Source of the DNA: Rhyzopertha dominica
Lineage: Eukaryota > Arthropoda > Insecta > Coleoptera > Bostrichidae
Assembly (NCBI GenBank): GCA_025024175.1
Contig: QCXZ01000001.1
Location: 37,938,942-38,002,941, forward strand
Reading direction: 5' to 3'
Length of the DNA stretch: 64,000 nt
This document shows positions 25,131 through 38,600 of this stretch, in pieces. How positions within the stretch are numbered: the stretch's first letter is position 1; the number at the start of each line of letters is the position of its first letter. The position numbers and the translations under genes are program-made. A model generated the notes under the pieces. That model did no database searches. It was not told where the DNA came from and was given only the letters and a program-made list of their open reading frames with translations.

Positions 25131-26599
25131 ACCTTTACATTTGGACCAGGGTTGTCAGATTTTCGTTTTGCAAAAGTAGAACATCTGCCTGGCTTGACCT
25201 GACTTGACCTTCACTGCTGACAAAAAATTCCTGAACCCAGCGAATCGCATGATATTTCTTTTTAATTCAAGTTGTGACAGTAATAGGATTTTCTTCTTTC
25301 ATTTCTCCAAGTTCGGAGAATTCGTTTTGAATTTGCATTAGCAATAAATAATACAAAATCATACAGTAATCAAAGTTTGGTGAAATATCGTGCAATAGAA
25401 ATAGACAAAGTGGCACGAAAAATAAAAGCATGAAATTTTATGTAAATTGAAACAGTTCCGCTAACATCGGGACGTCTGGCCTGGAAACCCTAGTCTGATG
25501 GCTACTGCATTTTATAAGCAAAAACGGGATTATAACATTTTCTGCTAAAAGTGCAAACAGCTGTACATTTTGACTGCTTTTACATTTATATGAACATAAC
25601 TAATTGTGCTTTGAAAAATCAAAAGAAAGCGTATAAAGAGGTTATAGTCTTGGTACTTATCATCGGGATAAATATTCTATTTGCTAAACATTATTTGTAT
25701 CGAGTAAATTCTTGAATACGGTAGGTACACCGAGTCAATGCTATAAAAATGATAACTTGTGGAATATATTGTGGGTACAGGTGAATCCAATTTTTAAAAC
25801 TGAAGATCATGAGTTTTGGGCGTTCCCCATAATTATTATTTAAATATAACTAAAGATATAAATAGACAATTTTAGACAATTCTTCGATAAAATTCGAACT
25901 GTTACATTATCCTATATTATCTTTTTCGAAACTGCAAATATATACCTTGGTATGTTACTAAACTACCATGTGACACCTTCATAAATCATTTAGAAATTTC
26001 CAAAATTTCCATTAGAAGCATCCGAGACGCAATATTCTAATGACTCATAGTCTTGTCCTTGTTGAATTCGGTCTATCTACGGCATTTCGTAAAATCATAC
26101 CATTCTTTGTTGTGGTCAGAAGGAACAAAGATAATGTTTTTTTTTGCAAATCTTAAACTAACAGCATTTTTGCGTATTCGTTGAATGAATGGGTTTTAAA
26201 TTATGATAGTACCTTTTCAAACGTCTGTTGTCATGCTGTGTGCTTCTTCCACGCGAAAGTATTAAAACTGTTAAAGTTACTCTTTTGCACATTATGGTTT
26301 TCCTTTAAACACCGCATCTGCTAATATTACGTATAAAGTAGGTATATCAAATTCTATTTTGCATTTCTTTTTGGTGGTTACTTTATCTCGTAGATAAAAT
26401 TTTGCATGAATGTCCCTATTTCGACAGCATTGAAAAACTTTCAGGCAATATCATAATATTAAATAATCAGTAGTTTCGTACTTCAGTAGAATAAATTGCA
26501 TACGTCGAAGTAGCTTTAGCTAGAAGTACAGTAGACGCAGTAAATTATCAAACACGGTTAAATTCTTTTTTATTTATTTTTTTCTTTATTTTGTTTTAG
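25131..26599. other. AT-rich intronic or upstream DNA
   Basis: No gene or strong repeat recognised. Confidence 0.4.
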
Positions 26600-26671
26600 A
26601 ATCTCTATGGAGACGGAAGTTTCCTACGTGGCGAATCTAGGCGCGGAAGGGGAAAAGGGAGAGGTAGTGGG
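26600..26671 (+). CDS. Tet: Candidate Tet exon, short, Arg/Gly-rich
   Basis: A pyrimidine-rich tract ending in TTTTAG precedes 72 bases of high G+C in AT-rich surroundings, followed by GTAGGT. Read in phase 0 it gives 24 residues, including RRGRGKGRG, an AT-hook-like basic stretch. Phase 0 at both ends joins cleanly to the next exon at 37214, whose first residues are [10 protein letters not shown] second donor at 26664 would break phase. A second frame is also open through the segment. The basic run could bind DNA or act as a nuclear signal, but that is inference. The exon rests on splice signals, phase and composition, not on a recognised domain. Confidence 0.5.
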
Positions 26672-29600
26672 GTAGGTTTCTAATATATCAGTAGTATGTA
26701 CGAAAAGTTAGTGAAAAACACTTGTTACAGTCACAATTTTTATATCGAGGTTTACTTATGGATAATTTATATTTGCATTGCTTAGATTAAAAATATATAT
26801 ATAAATAACAATATTTTAGTATTATCGTATTTTGCTAGTCACTAGCAACGAAGATTACTCTTACAAAATAATTACACGATTCCATTATCTGTCATCTCAC
26901 GTATTTTAAGTTAGCAGTTATTTTAAATCCAAAGCAACACATTATGTTATGCATTTTCTGTGGTCACAGCATTAGTTTTAACTGTAAAAGGAAGCAAAGC
27001 GAGTCTCAAATGTAAAAAAAAATATTTATAGATCCCAAAATTACCTTATAGGTAAATCGTTTACTTTTTCCGGTGGTAGTTCCCGCGTTAATGCTTTTCA
27101 TTCNGAATCTGCTTCAATTTTGACCAGTTGTTGTCAATTTATTTTATTACCTCACCTTTACTGAGTCTTATGAAGTGCTTTGATTAATAATGCTTTTATC
27201 TGAGATCAATTATAGTGTATAATACACTAAACCCCAGTTTATCGCATGAAACTAAATAAAAATTAAAACCTAGGCTTGTAGAACACACTGTCACATCGAC
27301 ATTTCGTTTTAAAGAAACCAAAACCCAACACCATAGTCTACGAGACACAGCCGCTTTTACAAAATCTAAAACAAAATATTTGTTTGAACAAAATGGAGCA
27401 TTTTGTTTGTCCAATGGGGTCATGAGGTAACCATAAAACATAAAATAAAACTATACTGTAATTGGAAAGTGGCTACCGTCTTTTGTTTTATAGCAATCAG
27501 CGGTTTCTTAATTTTGAGGAATTTCTAGAATATTAAATAAGTATCTTCTTTATGGAACATGGAACATTCTTAAAGCAACGACATTGTATAAACTTTTTTA
27601 TGGCCTCATTTGTTTGCATAAAGTATTTTTATTATTAAAGCTATATATATCGTGATAGGAATGTCTCGAGTAGTTGTCAAAAAAATGTGTTTTAGTACTA
27701 GCCACATATTTATATTTACATTTTAAAAGGCAACTGCAAAATGTGCTGCTTTAGCGCGACGTCATCTGCTCTATACAACATTCTTTTTCATTGAAAAAAG
27801 AGACAATAAAACGATAACAAGAGGAATTATAAATACAACACTACAAAACATGTTCAAATGTTCTCCAGCACTTTAAATACAACATGCGCATTGACGTAAT
27901 TCCTCTAATAATGTTTACAAAATTTTCCCGTAATTGCTTTCTTGTATTATTTCTTTGTTAGTATATCTGATCTTTTATGTAACCCCACAGAAAAAAGTCC
28001 ATCGGAGTTAAATCGGGTTTTCTCGCTGGGCATTGATTTGGTCTATTGTTAGCGACCTAGGTATTATTAAAACGATTATTTAAAAATGCTCTTATACCCC
28101 AATAGTTGTGAGCCGGACCCTATCTTGCTGAAAATGTATTTGTAGTCTTTCGTTTAAGGATATAACTTCCAATGCATATTAAGCAGATTATTCTCTATAA
28201 TTGTGAGATATCCTTCGTCTGTTAAACTTTCATTAAAAATGATGTTCTAAATACAAGTTGTAAAACTAAATTATCCTTTATTGGTCCCCAGAAAGCAAAC
28301 ATGCTTATTTCCAATTCTGTAGAGTTTAAATTTCTTTTCTTTCAGTATTTTAAAGCTTGCTTGCGGGAAACTGTAACATCTTGGTCAATCTATTTACTAG
28401 AAGTACAGGGATTTGTTGCCATGGCCACTCAAACATTAATGCTGTCATCTAGTTCATATTTTTTATCAACCTTTTTTGGTTATTGCTTTTTTTCTTGAAT
28501 GATCCATAATTAATCAAGCCTTGCTCCATTTTTTTTTAAATCTTGGGTTGGCCTTACGTCCGGATACTGACTAAAATACTGCTAGTTCTGAATTTTTGTT
28601 CGTTTCAATATAACACTCCATTATGCTACATTTTTCCAAATTGCTGTATTCCATAGCTGTTGTTATAGACTGACAAGCATGTATCAAACGGAATAAGCAA
28701 AACAGAAAGCTTATCTATTGCTGAATATATATCTGAATTTCTAAAATAAAAATAAGAAACACTTAGTTGTTTCACGCGTGAAACGACCGTGAAACATCAA
28801 ACGTTTTTTTTTATTTTATTGATAAAAAATGCTTCACCAAGGACATCACATTTTTCTAGACACACAGCCCTTGTGATATTAGCAAAATTATAAAAAAAAT
28901 TAAAATTGGTAAAAACCAAATAACTCGAAAATTATTAACCTAACAAATAAATTACAAGAGTGGTGCTTTCTGATCAGAAATTTGATTTTCTATATAATAC
29001 CAACATTTAAAAAAAATGGTACAAGCAGGGACCAAAATACGTTTTCTGGAAATATTTCGAAAATATCAAAACTTTGGATAAATTTTCTAATTTTTTTGTG
29101 AGAAATTTTATTTCCTATCTGATGGTATTTTCATTTTTTTAATATATTTAATTTTTTCGGAGATATTTAGGAAAAAACCGTTTTCTTTAAGTGACGCTTT
29201 TTTGCTAATATCTTCTTAACAGCTTGCTGCACCGAAAATTTATAAGAACGAATAATACTCCCAGTTATACTACTAATCACATACTAAAACGAAAAAAAAT
29301 AAAAATTTGCAAAAAGGGTAGTTACCCCCCAATTTCGCCCCCTACCCGATACCCTACTTACCCCACAAACAATAGGTCGCTTTATACGTTTGCCAAATTT
29401 CAAGTTCATATATTAAGTTTTTCGAAAGTTATCATGTCCACAAACAAAATCACAGACACACAGACAATAAATTAGTTTTTGCTCAAATTTTGTTTTTGCG
29501 TTTTCAACCATTTTAAAGCGAATGAGCAAATAAAAAAATTTTAATAATTTTTTTTTCGCGATACAATAATTCCCATCTGTTGGATGTGGAAATAAAAATT

Positions 29601-32600
29601 AAGAGATAAAAGAATTTCGATACTGTCGTCGCATTCTAGATAAAAAACTGTTTTAGGTGCGTTTTACTACTTTATCGCAAACAATTCATGAAAAGGGGCC
29701 TAGATTTTTTTATTTAGTATGCTTACTGTGATACCCCATGCGGATAAGCAAAATGTTTAACCCTGTATGTACAGTTAAGATTCAGATTTCGAACAGATCC
29801 ACGACTCTTCTGCAGTCCAGATATAGCTAGCTCATTTGGCTATTACCCGTGTCGACATAACAAGGTCGCCAATTAAGTGATGAGGAAGAACTATGTAACA
29901 GTAATTTGGGTGCCTACATTACATTATCAATACAAGCCAAAGGCTTCTGAAGTTTCTAGATTATTTTAGAATTATCACTGGTAAAAAATTGATTGTGCCT
30001 CCACCGCTTTTTTAAGAATGGGTACTCTAAAGTCTATATATATGAAATGGAGATTTGCTTTAAAAATTATTTTAACAAAAGTAGTAGTTTGTTTCCCCAC
30101 TGAATTAATTGTGTCCCCAAAATTTAAACTATGTTATAGGTTTGTAAACAAGCAACCTTAATATAGGTGGACTCGAAAGCGTAAGCTACGAAAGGCCATG
30201 TTCCTTTTTTATTATTGATTTTGCTTTTAAACCCGGAACGCTTTGTTTAAGCTCGGAATTCTATGATTAACCTCAGAATTATATGCTTAAGTCGAAATTC
30301 TAAGTTTAAACTCCGAATTATGTGATTAACCTCGGAATTAGTAGATTCGTTTGCAACGTTTGGCGTGATATAAAACGTATTTGCCGGGTTGTAGAGTGCT
30401 CACCCATTTAAAGGCTTTGTCTCAAATCTTTTTTAAGTAGAACCACAAACTTTTTATTTCGAATATTAATTGTACGTCAAATTCTAAGCAAAAAATGAAT
30501 TAGATGTAATGTCCTAGAATTAACGGTTTTGGAGAAATTCACAGGTGGTTGAGTTATCGTGCTCACCCAGTTGACGACGTTACTCGAAATCTTGGAGAAA
30601 AACGTTTGTAGTAGAAATTATAGCACCCAAGGGTTACCAAATGATACAGGATATTTGTACGTGGTGTTCAGTTCTTAGAGTGCCGAATAAAACTCACATT
30701 TTTTCAATACATCGACTAATTTAATATACTGCGATTTTTAAATTTTAAATAAAAAGCTGCTAGCATAGAAATAGTGATAATCTATTTTAAGCTTATGGAA
30801 AAATCTATAAAATGAAAGTTCCAGGATGCAAAGAATGCTAGACTTCTAGTTTCAATTGCCAAAAAATGTAATAATAGTCTTTATACAAGCTGACCCAAAT
30901 GAACGTACTTCGTTTACAACTTTATAATTGTTGGAAATGTTTTTTTTTGTTGTACTCTAAAATTATTTTAAAAGTTAACGGACTTTAGATATGCCGACAG
31001 GACTTTGCCGTAACTGGTGTTAACCTCCAAAACGGTACATCGTCAGTGAATTTTACCAGACAGTATCAAGAAAACCAAGAATTCTGTAAACACGTACTGT
31101 GTTCTGATGGAGTCACATTTCACCGTAACGGCTTCGTGAATCGTCATATTGCTTGTTTATTTTCAAACGACAACTCGACAACTCCCTTGGTTTCTTCTCG
31201 CCTGAGTGTTATTGGGATCATTCTGTTTAATGGTCAATGCAATCTGTTATTTTGTTAGAGCAGAAATATCCGAATTGTTAATTGATATTACAATAATTGT
31301 CAGGATGCTTTCCATGTAATTTAGAAAATATACTGGACCATGAAAGTATGCATATATCCGAAACCATTAATTTTATACTTAATAAATGTCTTAATAAATT
31401 TTTGATGAATTTGATATATAATCAATTCGTAGGAAATTTTTCTTTTAAAAATACTTGTTTTGAATGGCTATATTGCTTTATCGAGCAGTCCTAGGGAGCT
31501 ATAACATTTTTCTCCAAGATTTCAAATTGGGTGAGTACGATAACTGAAGCACCCTGTACATTGTATGTACATACTTTTTAAGAAGATCACGCCATACGTT
31601 GTAAGTACATGATTATAAAATTGCAAACGAGTCCAATATTTCAGAGTTTAAACTGAGAATTCCGACTTTAAATAAAGAATTCCGCGTTTAAACATAGAAT
31701 TCCGAGTTCAAAGTCAACATTAATAACAAAAAAAAATTGGCCCTTATACGCTTTCGTAGAACGCAAATGACAGGAACGCATTCACATGTATGTACATCCA
31801 AGTGAGTAACTTGCAGCTTTTCCGGAAGTTAAATTAAATTTCAGAGCTTTTTCCGCCACCCACTTCTAGATTGACAACAATGCGTCATCGCAGTGGTGCG
31901 TCGTCGGGACGCCACCGACTCGGAACTGTCATTTTCGGTGGCGCATCCGTTTTAATTAAAAGGGAAAGTTGGACGCTGATTCGGTACATCAACGAACGGA
32001 TTTTCCACTGGCGGTGAATGTACCTTTGCCCGCGTTTACTTATTGATTAATTGAATGCGCACGCGCACCTGGTGAATACATTTTCAACAAAATTTGCAAT
32101 TACCACGTACAGCCTATTACAAAATCTCGCTTCACTCTGATAAGATTTTGGACGGTATTTGTCGGATGGGTCCCAAAGGATGAAAATCTGTTTTAAATAA
32201 CGCCATGAGCAACATCGGCGATTTAAGTAATGCCGCGCAGGAACTAGAAAGGTACCGAAGTTTAAAAGTTATTTCGCCTGACGCATAGACAACATGCAAC
32301 TCTCTGCGTGTAAATGGCGCCATATATGCACCAAGAGCAACGGGTAGTGCGAGACGTTGCCAGATGGTGACTTTATTTTATATTATGGTGCATTAATGTA
32401 CTTGATCTTCGATTTTTTTGTCTAGAATGCTATTATGATTGGACAAGTATATTTAGGAAATCTTTTATCTATTTATAGTTAGATACCTATCTAGACGAAT
32501 GTCAGAGGAGTCGATAAGTTTCCGAATTTTGTCGGTAATAACAGAATAAATAATCGTCTAGCTTAAATCTTGTTTATGTGTACCATAAATGCTCATTTTG

Positions 32601-35600
32601 ATAGTAGTGGTTATTCTAGTATTGATACAATTTTATTTTCCATAGGTTATGACGGACTTGCATCTTATTTTTTAACATATCCATCTTAAATCAATTTCTC
32701 TGTAGACAAACAAAGGTAAAAGCACCAAAATCCTTTCTGTCGGGTTTCGAGCACTTGCTGGTTTCTTTAATTTTTTTAAAAATTGGTATACTTAAAACCA
32801 AACAGCAGTTTTATAAGCGAAACTAAAACCAGTGAAAATCACCAGAGCTAAATGTTTGATAAAGTTTCAAGTATGTAGTATTTTAGGATATGTCTATACG
32901 GAGCTAAAGCCACAACTATTGACCAAGTAGTATTTAAGGAGGTTTTCCACACAATTTTCAAATCCACTAGGTATAGATCGTTATATCAAACTCGAATAAA
33001 ATTAATTAACTATTACATTAATATGTAGTTCATTTATGGTTGTCTTAAATAACGCTAATAAATGGATATGGAAATGACACACGGTAGGTTTTTTTTTTTT
33101 TTTAGCAAAATTCCTAACTACTGCTTTAGCATGCTTTGATGCTCATGATATGATAAAACGGTGCGAATCAATGCTTGGCTGTGGCTTTGGCACGTTGCAA
33201 AATTAAAAAAGTGGAATCGAGTAATTTAATAATGAGCGTTCAGAAAAACAGATCACGTAAGTCAGTGATGGTTGTTATTATCGTGAACGTACGTCGTAGT
33301 GACGAAGCAAGAAAATGAACTGTCATCGTGTCATCTGCGTGGATTGCTCCATTGTCTTGTCTTTATATATGGATTGCTCGATTATGAAACGAACGAAGTT
33401 GTGTTGTGCATGTTTACTTGCCTAATAACATATTGATATTGCGGCTTTTGATAGGGCATTCCGCTATTTGTAAACGTTTTCGTAGAATCAGTGGTGCCCG
33501 TTTTAGTCCCAAGTAACACGGTAACTGTAATAGCGTCCAATAAATGGCGAATACGTCAAACGGACAGAACGTTAAAGGTCCATCAAGTTATACGATATAC
33601 GAACCAATTTACACGGTAACCGGTAACACGGTATGCGCTACGTTTGTGTTAGAACGAGACAACCGTGGCTTCCTTGCCTTGGCCCATTTTTATGAATGCT
33701 CTTTGGATAATAGTAGGTACCAATTTTTGGGTATCTAATAAATTAAGGGAAGAGAAATTGCAGTTCGGTACCACATGCATGCCATCACGATAGAATATTT
33801 CAATGTCACTTTAAACTACCCAAGTTGTTAACCAGGAAACAATATGACAATATGAGCCTCTTCGCTTGAACCAAATTCTTGCTGAAGTTGCTCCCACATA
33901 CCCACTACCAACGTTAAACAAATGAAACTAAGAATTCAATTGTGCGTTTGTGCGTTGCTTCTGGAAAACTTAGTGTTTTCAGTTGTGCACGTTGGATATC
34001 CATAGGATGATGTAAACAAACGTAAAACGTGTAATATATTACTTGGTAGCTTGGTACCTAGTAAGGCCATAGATGCCGTTGCCCGATAGTCAATTGATTC
34101 TGTAATATTTCATCCTTATTAGTGTCGTGTGGTGTAAAGCAATATGTGCTTACATAGTATATCTGCTAAAAATATCTTATGTTGATTTGCTATAATGCAG
34201 CGATGAATAAAAAAGTATAGTACAAGTTTCCGTATGATTTGTTTAACGAAAAATATATACCCACCTAGATACTGACTTTACTGAATGTGTTATACCTACA
34301 TTTTGGTTACTTTTGCAATGAGTTAATGGTGAATATTACAGTAAATATCTATAAACGTCTAATCCTAGGTTATTTATCATATGTTGGTGTATGCAGGCGT
34401 CTTATTATTTAAAGATAAGTACTTAATTCTATTTCCGACAGGCATTTAGTTAGATGAAGAGTTTTAGGGTTATACAGAATGAGTGCGATTATTTTACATT
34501 CTTAAATAATTTTAAACAGGATATTTGGCAACAATGGTTAAAATGGAATATTAGGTCAATCGTTAAAATATTTCTATCGCATAGCGACACGTTTTCGTGT
34601 TACTTATTCCATGATAGTTTATTATAGTAACACCGGATTTGAGAATTATAAACGGAGCAGTTATAGATTTTAGGCAGCCATGCGGTAGTATTCTAGTATT
34701 ACCAGAAAAACGATTTAAGACGCCGTCATCAATAAACAGTGAACTGCGCTTCGTATGAGCTCGTTTGTTTTCGACGTCACATTATATAATAGACATACGT
34801 CATAGGCCAACTGACACGCCACGGACTTAAAATACTGAAGTCGTATGTTGTTTCTAATTACACTTTACAAAACGCTACAGTGGGGGCAAAAATTACTATT
34901 TTAGTTGTGATAAGCAGTTGTACTGGTGTGGTGCCTATTTTTTTGTAAGTCACGTGTGCGCTGTGNAGCTATTGATTTAACTGTATAGGAAAAATAAAGT
35001 ATTAAGTGAAACTTGGAACAATCAGATTATGTATACGTTCAAAGCCACTGAGCCATACACATGCATTTAATGTTTGTAGGCCCACTTCTATTAGGTATTA
35101 ATAGTGCAGTGTATGTACAGCTATGAGCCTGCATAAATTATTACTTCGAATAAAGTACAGATAATAATGTGAATATGTACCTATCGATTATTAACGAAAC
35201 TATATATATACGGCTATGCTGTGTAGGTATTGAAATAATTTTTCGGTCGTGAGTTATTCGCTCGTCTGGACCTTGATGTTTCTTGCCTTCCGCGTAAAAA
35301 TAGAAACAGTACAAAACTGTTGGAGGCAGACAAGCGCAGGTTTAATAAACATCTTTATCTTACATAGCCTTGGAAAACGTGCGCCAAAGCAATAGCTGTT
35401 AAAGAGAACTATCTATTAATATTTTTTATCAAAATTAAGGAATAATTTTTGTTATGTAATCGTCAATAATACAGTTTTGTTGCTAATTATTACTGTTCGT
35501 GGTTAGCCGGTTACTAATATGAATGTAGTGTAAAAAACTGTCATTTATGCACGTTACCATAATTTATTTTTCCCCTATTGATTTTCTACCAAAGCATAAT

Positions 35601-38600
35601 AATTAATATTAGGGTATAAGTAGGTAACTGGAACGTGTACCTACTACATACTACATATTTGAGATATTGACTTTTTCTTATTTTAGATTATACCTCTGTA
35701 TTGCGGTTTATATAAAATATATATAGGGTGTTCCAGTATTGAAAAACACTGAAGTTTTTTTATTGAAATCTATACCAACCATGATTTTATTTTTAGATCC
35801 TATGCTAAATTACAAATCATTTTTATAAAGGTTTTTTTTTACTTATACATATCTCGTCAATTTTGATCTTTGGAGCTTTTTTGCCAGAATTTCGAAATAC
35901 AGGGGCCTGTCAAAAAATTTGTAGGTACCTTCTAGACAAGTCAAAGTAATTAACGCCGTTTGATTCCTGAATGTTTACCGCATCTTTTAAGTGTCTACCC
36001 AACAATCTGCTCAATCGAATGTGCCTACTGCTATTTTTTAAACATGACAAATTAAAAATGACAAAACTCATTTGTTCAAATGGTACCCCCTATTTATTAT
36101 TCTACTGGTCAAGAGCTTTCTTGACAAGCTTTCCATCAATATTAGCATTGTATACGAGTACTCGAATAAGAAAATCCAGGTTGCTATCCTAAATTCTAAA
36201 TTAACTAAATTTCGAGAAACTTTTCTTTTTTGGGCGATAAAAATCGAGAGGGCTTCTCTCATTGTTGTTATCTGTCAATTTTATTGTAAAGATTATCAGG
36301 GTGAAAATGAATTTTACTCGTCATGAACTAAATAATAAAATATACAGTCTTGGTGAACGGATCGTAATATTTAATTGGGTAAACGAATTACAATCAAAAA
36401 TACTCAGATGCAAAACTGGCGTAAAAAGTANTTCATCGAAAAATTGAAGGATAGATTTCAAGCTATAGGGAGCGTTACATGCAAGAGAATCGCATGAAAA
36501 ATTGACGAAAATATGGCATTGGAAGTTCTTTTAATGTTACAAGAAAATTCAGAGTTGATTTATAGAGAAACTGACATATCACGAACCAGTATTAATCCAG
36601 TCATGTCAAAACAGAAGTTTCATCTCTACCACCAAACACAATGTTTGTTTTTTTTCTAAAGAAACATGTTTTTTCCAACCCTGTCTGCATAAAACTGCAC
36701 CTGGAACAAAAAGGTATGAACTATAAGCAAAAATGTTGCCTATTATATTGTAAATAAGCAGGTAATAAAGGGATTCACAATCATTCAATCAATTTTTGTA
36801 TGAAATGTTTTTCATATTTACCCGCAGAAATAAGTTGTATTGCATGCAGCACATGCTATTGTCAGAAATGTAGGTAAGACGTGACAGCAATGCGAAAGCA
36901 GGAATTTATTTAAAAACGATTTTTCCATTTGCCCATTATGCCTTCAAAAGCTCACAATTATCGACCGCCGAACATAAATTAACGACTTCTTCCTACCTAC
37001 ATTATAGTAGTAGCCCTCCAGGTAGATGCCCTTGCATTACTTGCGTTTTTGAAGCCGCACAAAACTCTCGAGGGAGATTGTTCCCATTGTCTGCTAATAA
37101 ATACCCGATGATCTATGAAAAATCTGTTCGACGGTTCATATGAAAAATGAAGTCCAAAACAATAAATACCTTCGGAACCGGAATAACGTAGGTGTGTTCA
37201 TTCCTTGTTGCAGAGCTATCGAGGTAGGAAGCCCAGTGGAGCCGTAACTTCGTTGACGGGAACAACTACAGCGGTATCAGTGCCGGAACCAGTCAGTGGA
37301 GGACTTCCGCCGCCGTCCAGACCCAGTCCACAACCCGCAGCAGTAGCCACCCCCGTACACATGTTGAAGCCAGAGCAGTCATCGCAACAACAGCCAATGG
37401 TAAAGTACTTTTGAATTTATATTACTATTTCATTAATTATTATTAGATATCAGTAAGAATAATAATGTAGCATGTTATTCTTATGCGGCATATTCCTAAA
37501 AGTTGGGATAAATCGTAGTCTCAAACTTAGTATGAGTACAGGCATGGGCGTACCCAGCTTTTAGTCTAAGGGGGGGGCAAAGCTGGAATTTCCCTTACTG
37601 AATAATTCAACATAAATAAAAATGTGCCTTTATCGGATTATGTACCTAAGTATTTAACGAAGTATTTATTTAATAAACAATCTTTGTTGATTTTCTGCAA
37701 GGTGATTTAAAACATCTTCTTTTAAGACCCAAGTTTTTTATATTTTTTATATACACTGATCACACAAAGCCCGCTTTTTCCTAATTCAATTATTGATGAT
37801 ATCAGTTAGGCGATATCTAGCGCGTTCAGTTGCATGTCTATCACGTTTAACAAAAGATGAGTAGATACATTTTATTTGGAAGAATAAAGATCCGTGATGC
37901 ACATAATGTATAGTACAAAGCACTAAAGAAATATAAATTTCGCCTTAAGCATCTACTAATAGAACCACGTTTTATGAATTTTAATTCGCACATATCAAAT
38001 ATTAATTAATTAATCGATGCGCTTTTTAGTTTGAAATTTAAGTTAGGAGTGAATAGGTAGCTAGTATAGACAAAAAAATTATCAAAACTGAGAAAGAGGA
38101 AACAACCTGGTCATGAAACAGAACCTAAGACTCTAATGATTTAAGCTGCTGGTTTAATTAATCTTAGTTAAACTTAAAAATACAAGTTATAAGCCCCAGC
38201 ATTATGTGTCAACTGTCCAAACACCACCAATCATTTTACTCAAATTTCTGCATAATTTTAAAACCACCATTTGTTGCTGTTCTCAAGCTGCAAAAATCCT
38301 TTCATGTATTATATTCATCTTGCTGACTGACATTGATTTGCAAAATATGGCTCAATATCGCCAAAAACGTGAGTTAAAATTTTTTACAGAATTTACTTGA
38401 CTATACTGAAATCTGCAGGGATTAGCAATTAAACGCACAGTATAAATTATTACAATTGATGATATTCCTTTATGATCAATTAATATTATTATGGCAATGT
38501 AATATATACTTCGATTGTTACCTCTGCGGCAATTTTTATGTGACATAAAAGTAATTTATGTTTTTAGCTTTAATCATATATGCATAGTTTATGTGCTTAA

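Noticed and set aside
33544..33738. 64-codon ATG-started frame
   Set aside because: No recognised domain, no clear splice or transcription signals; length is near chance.
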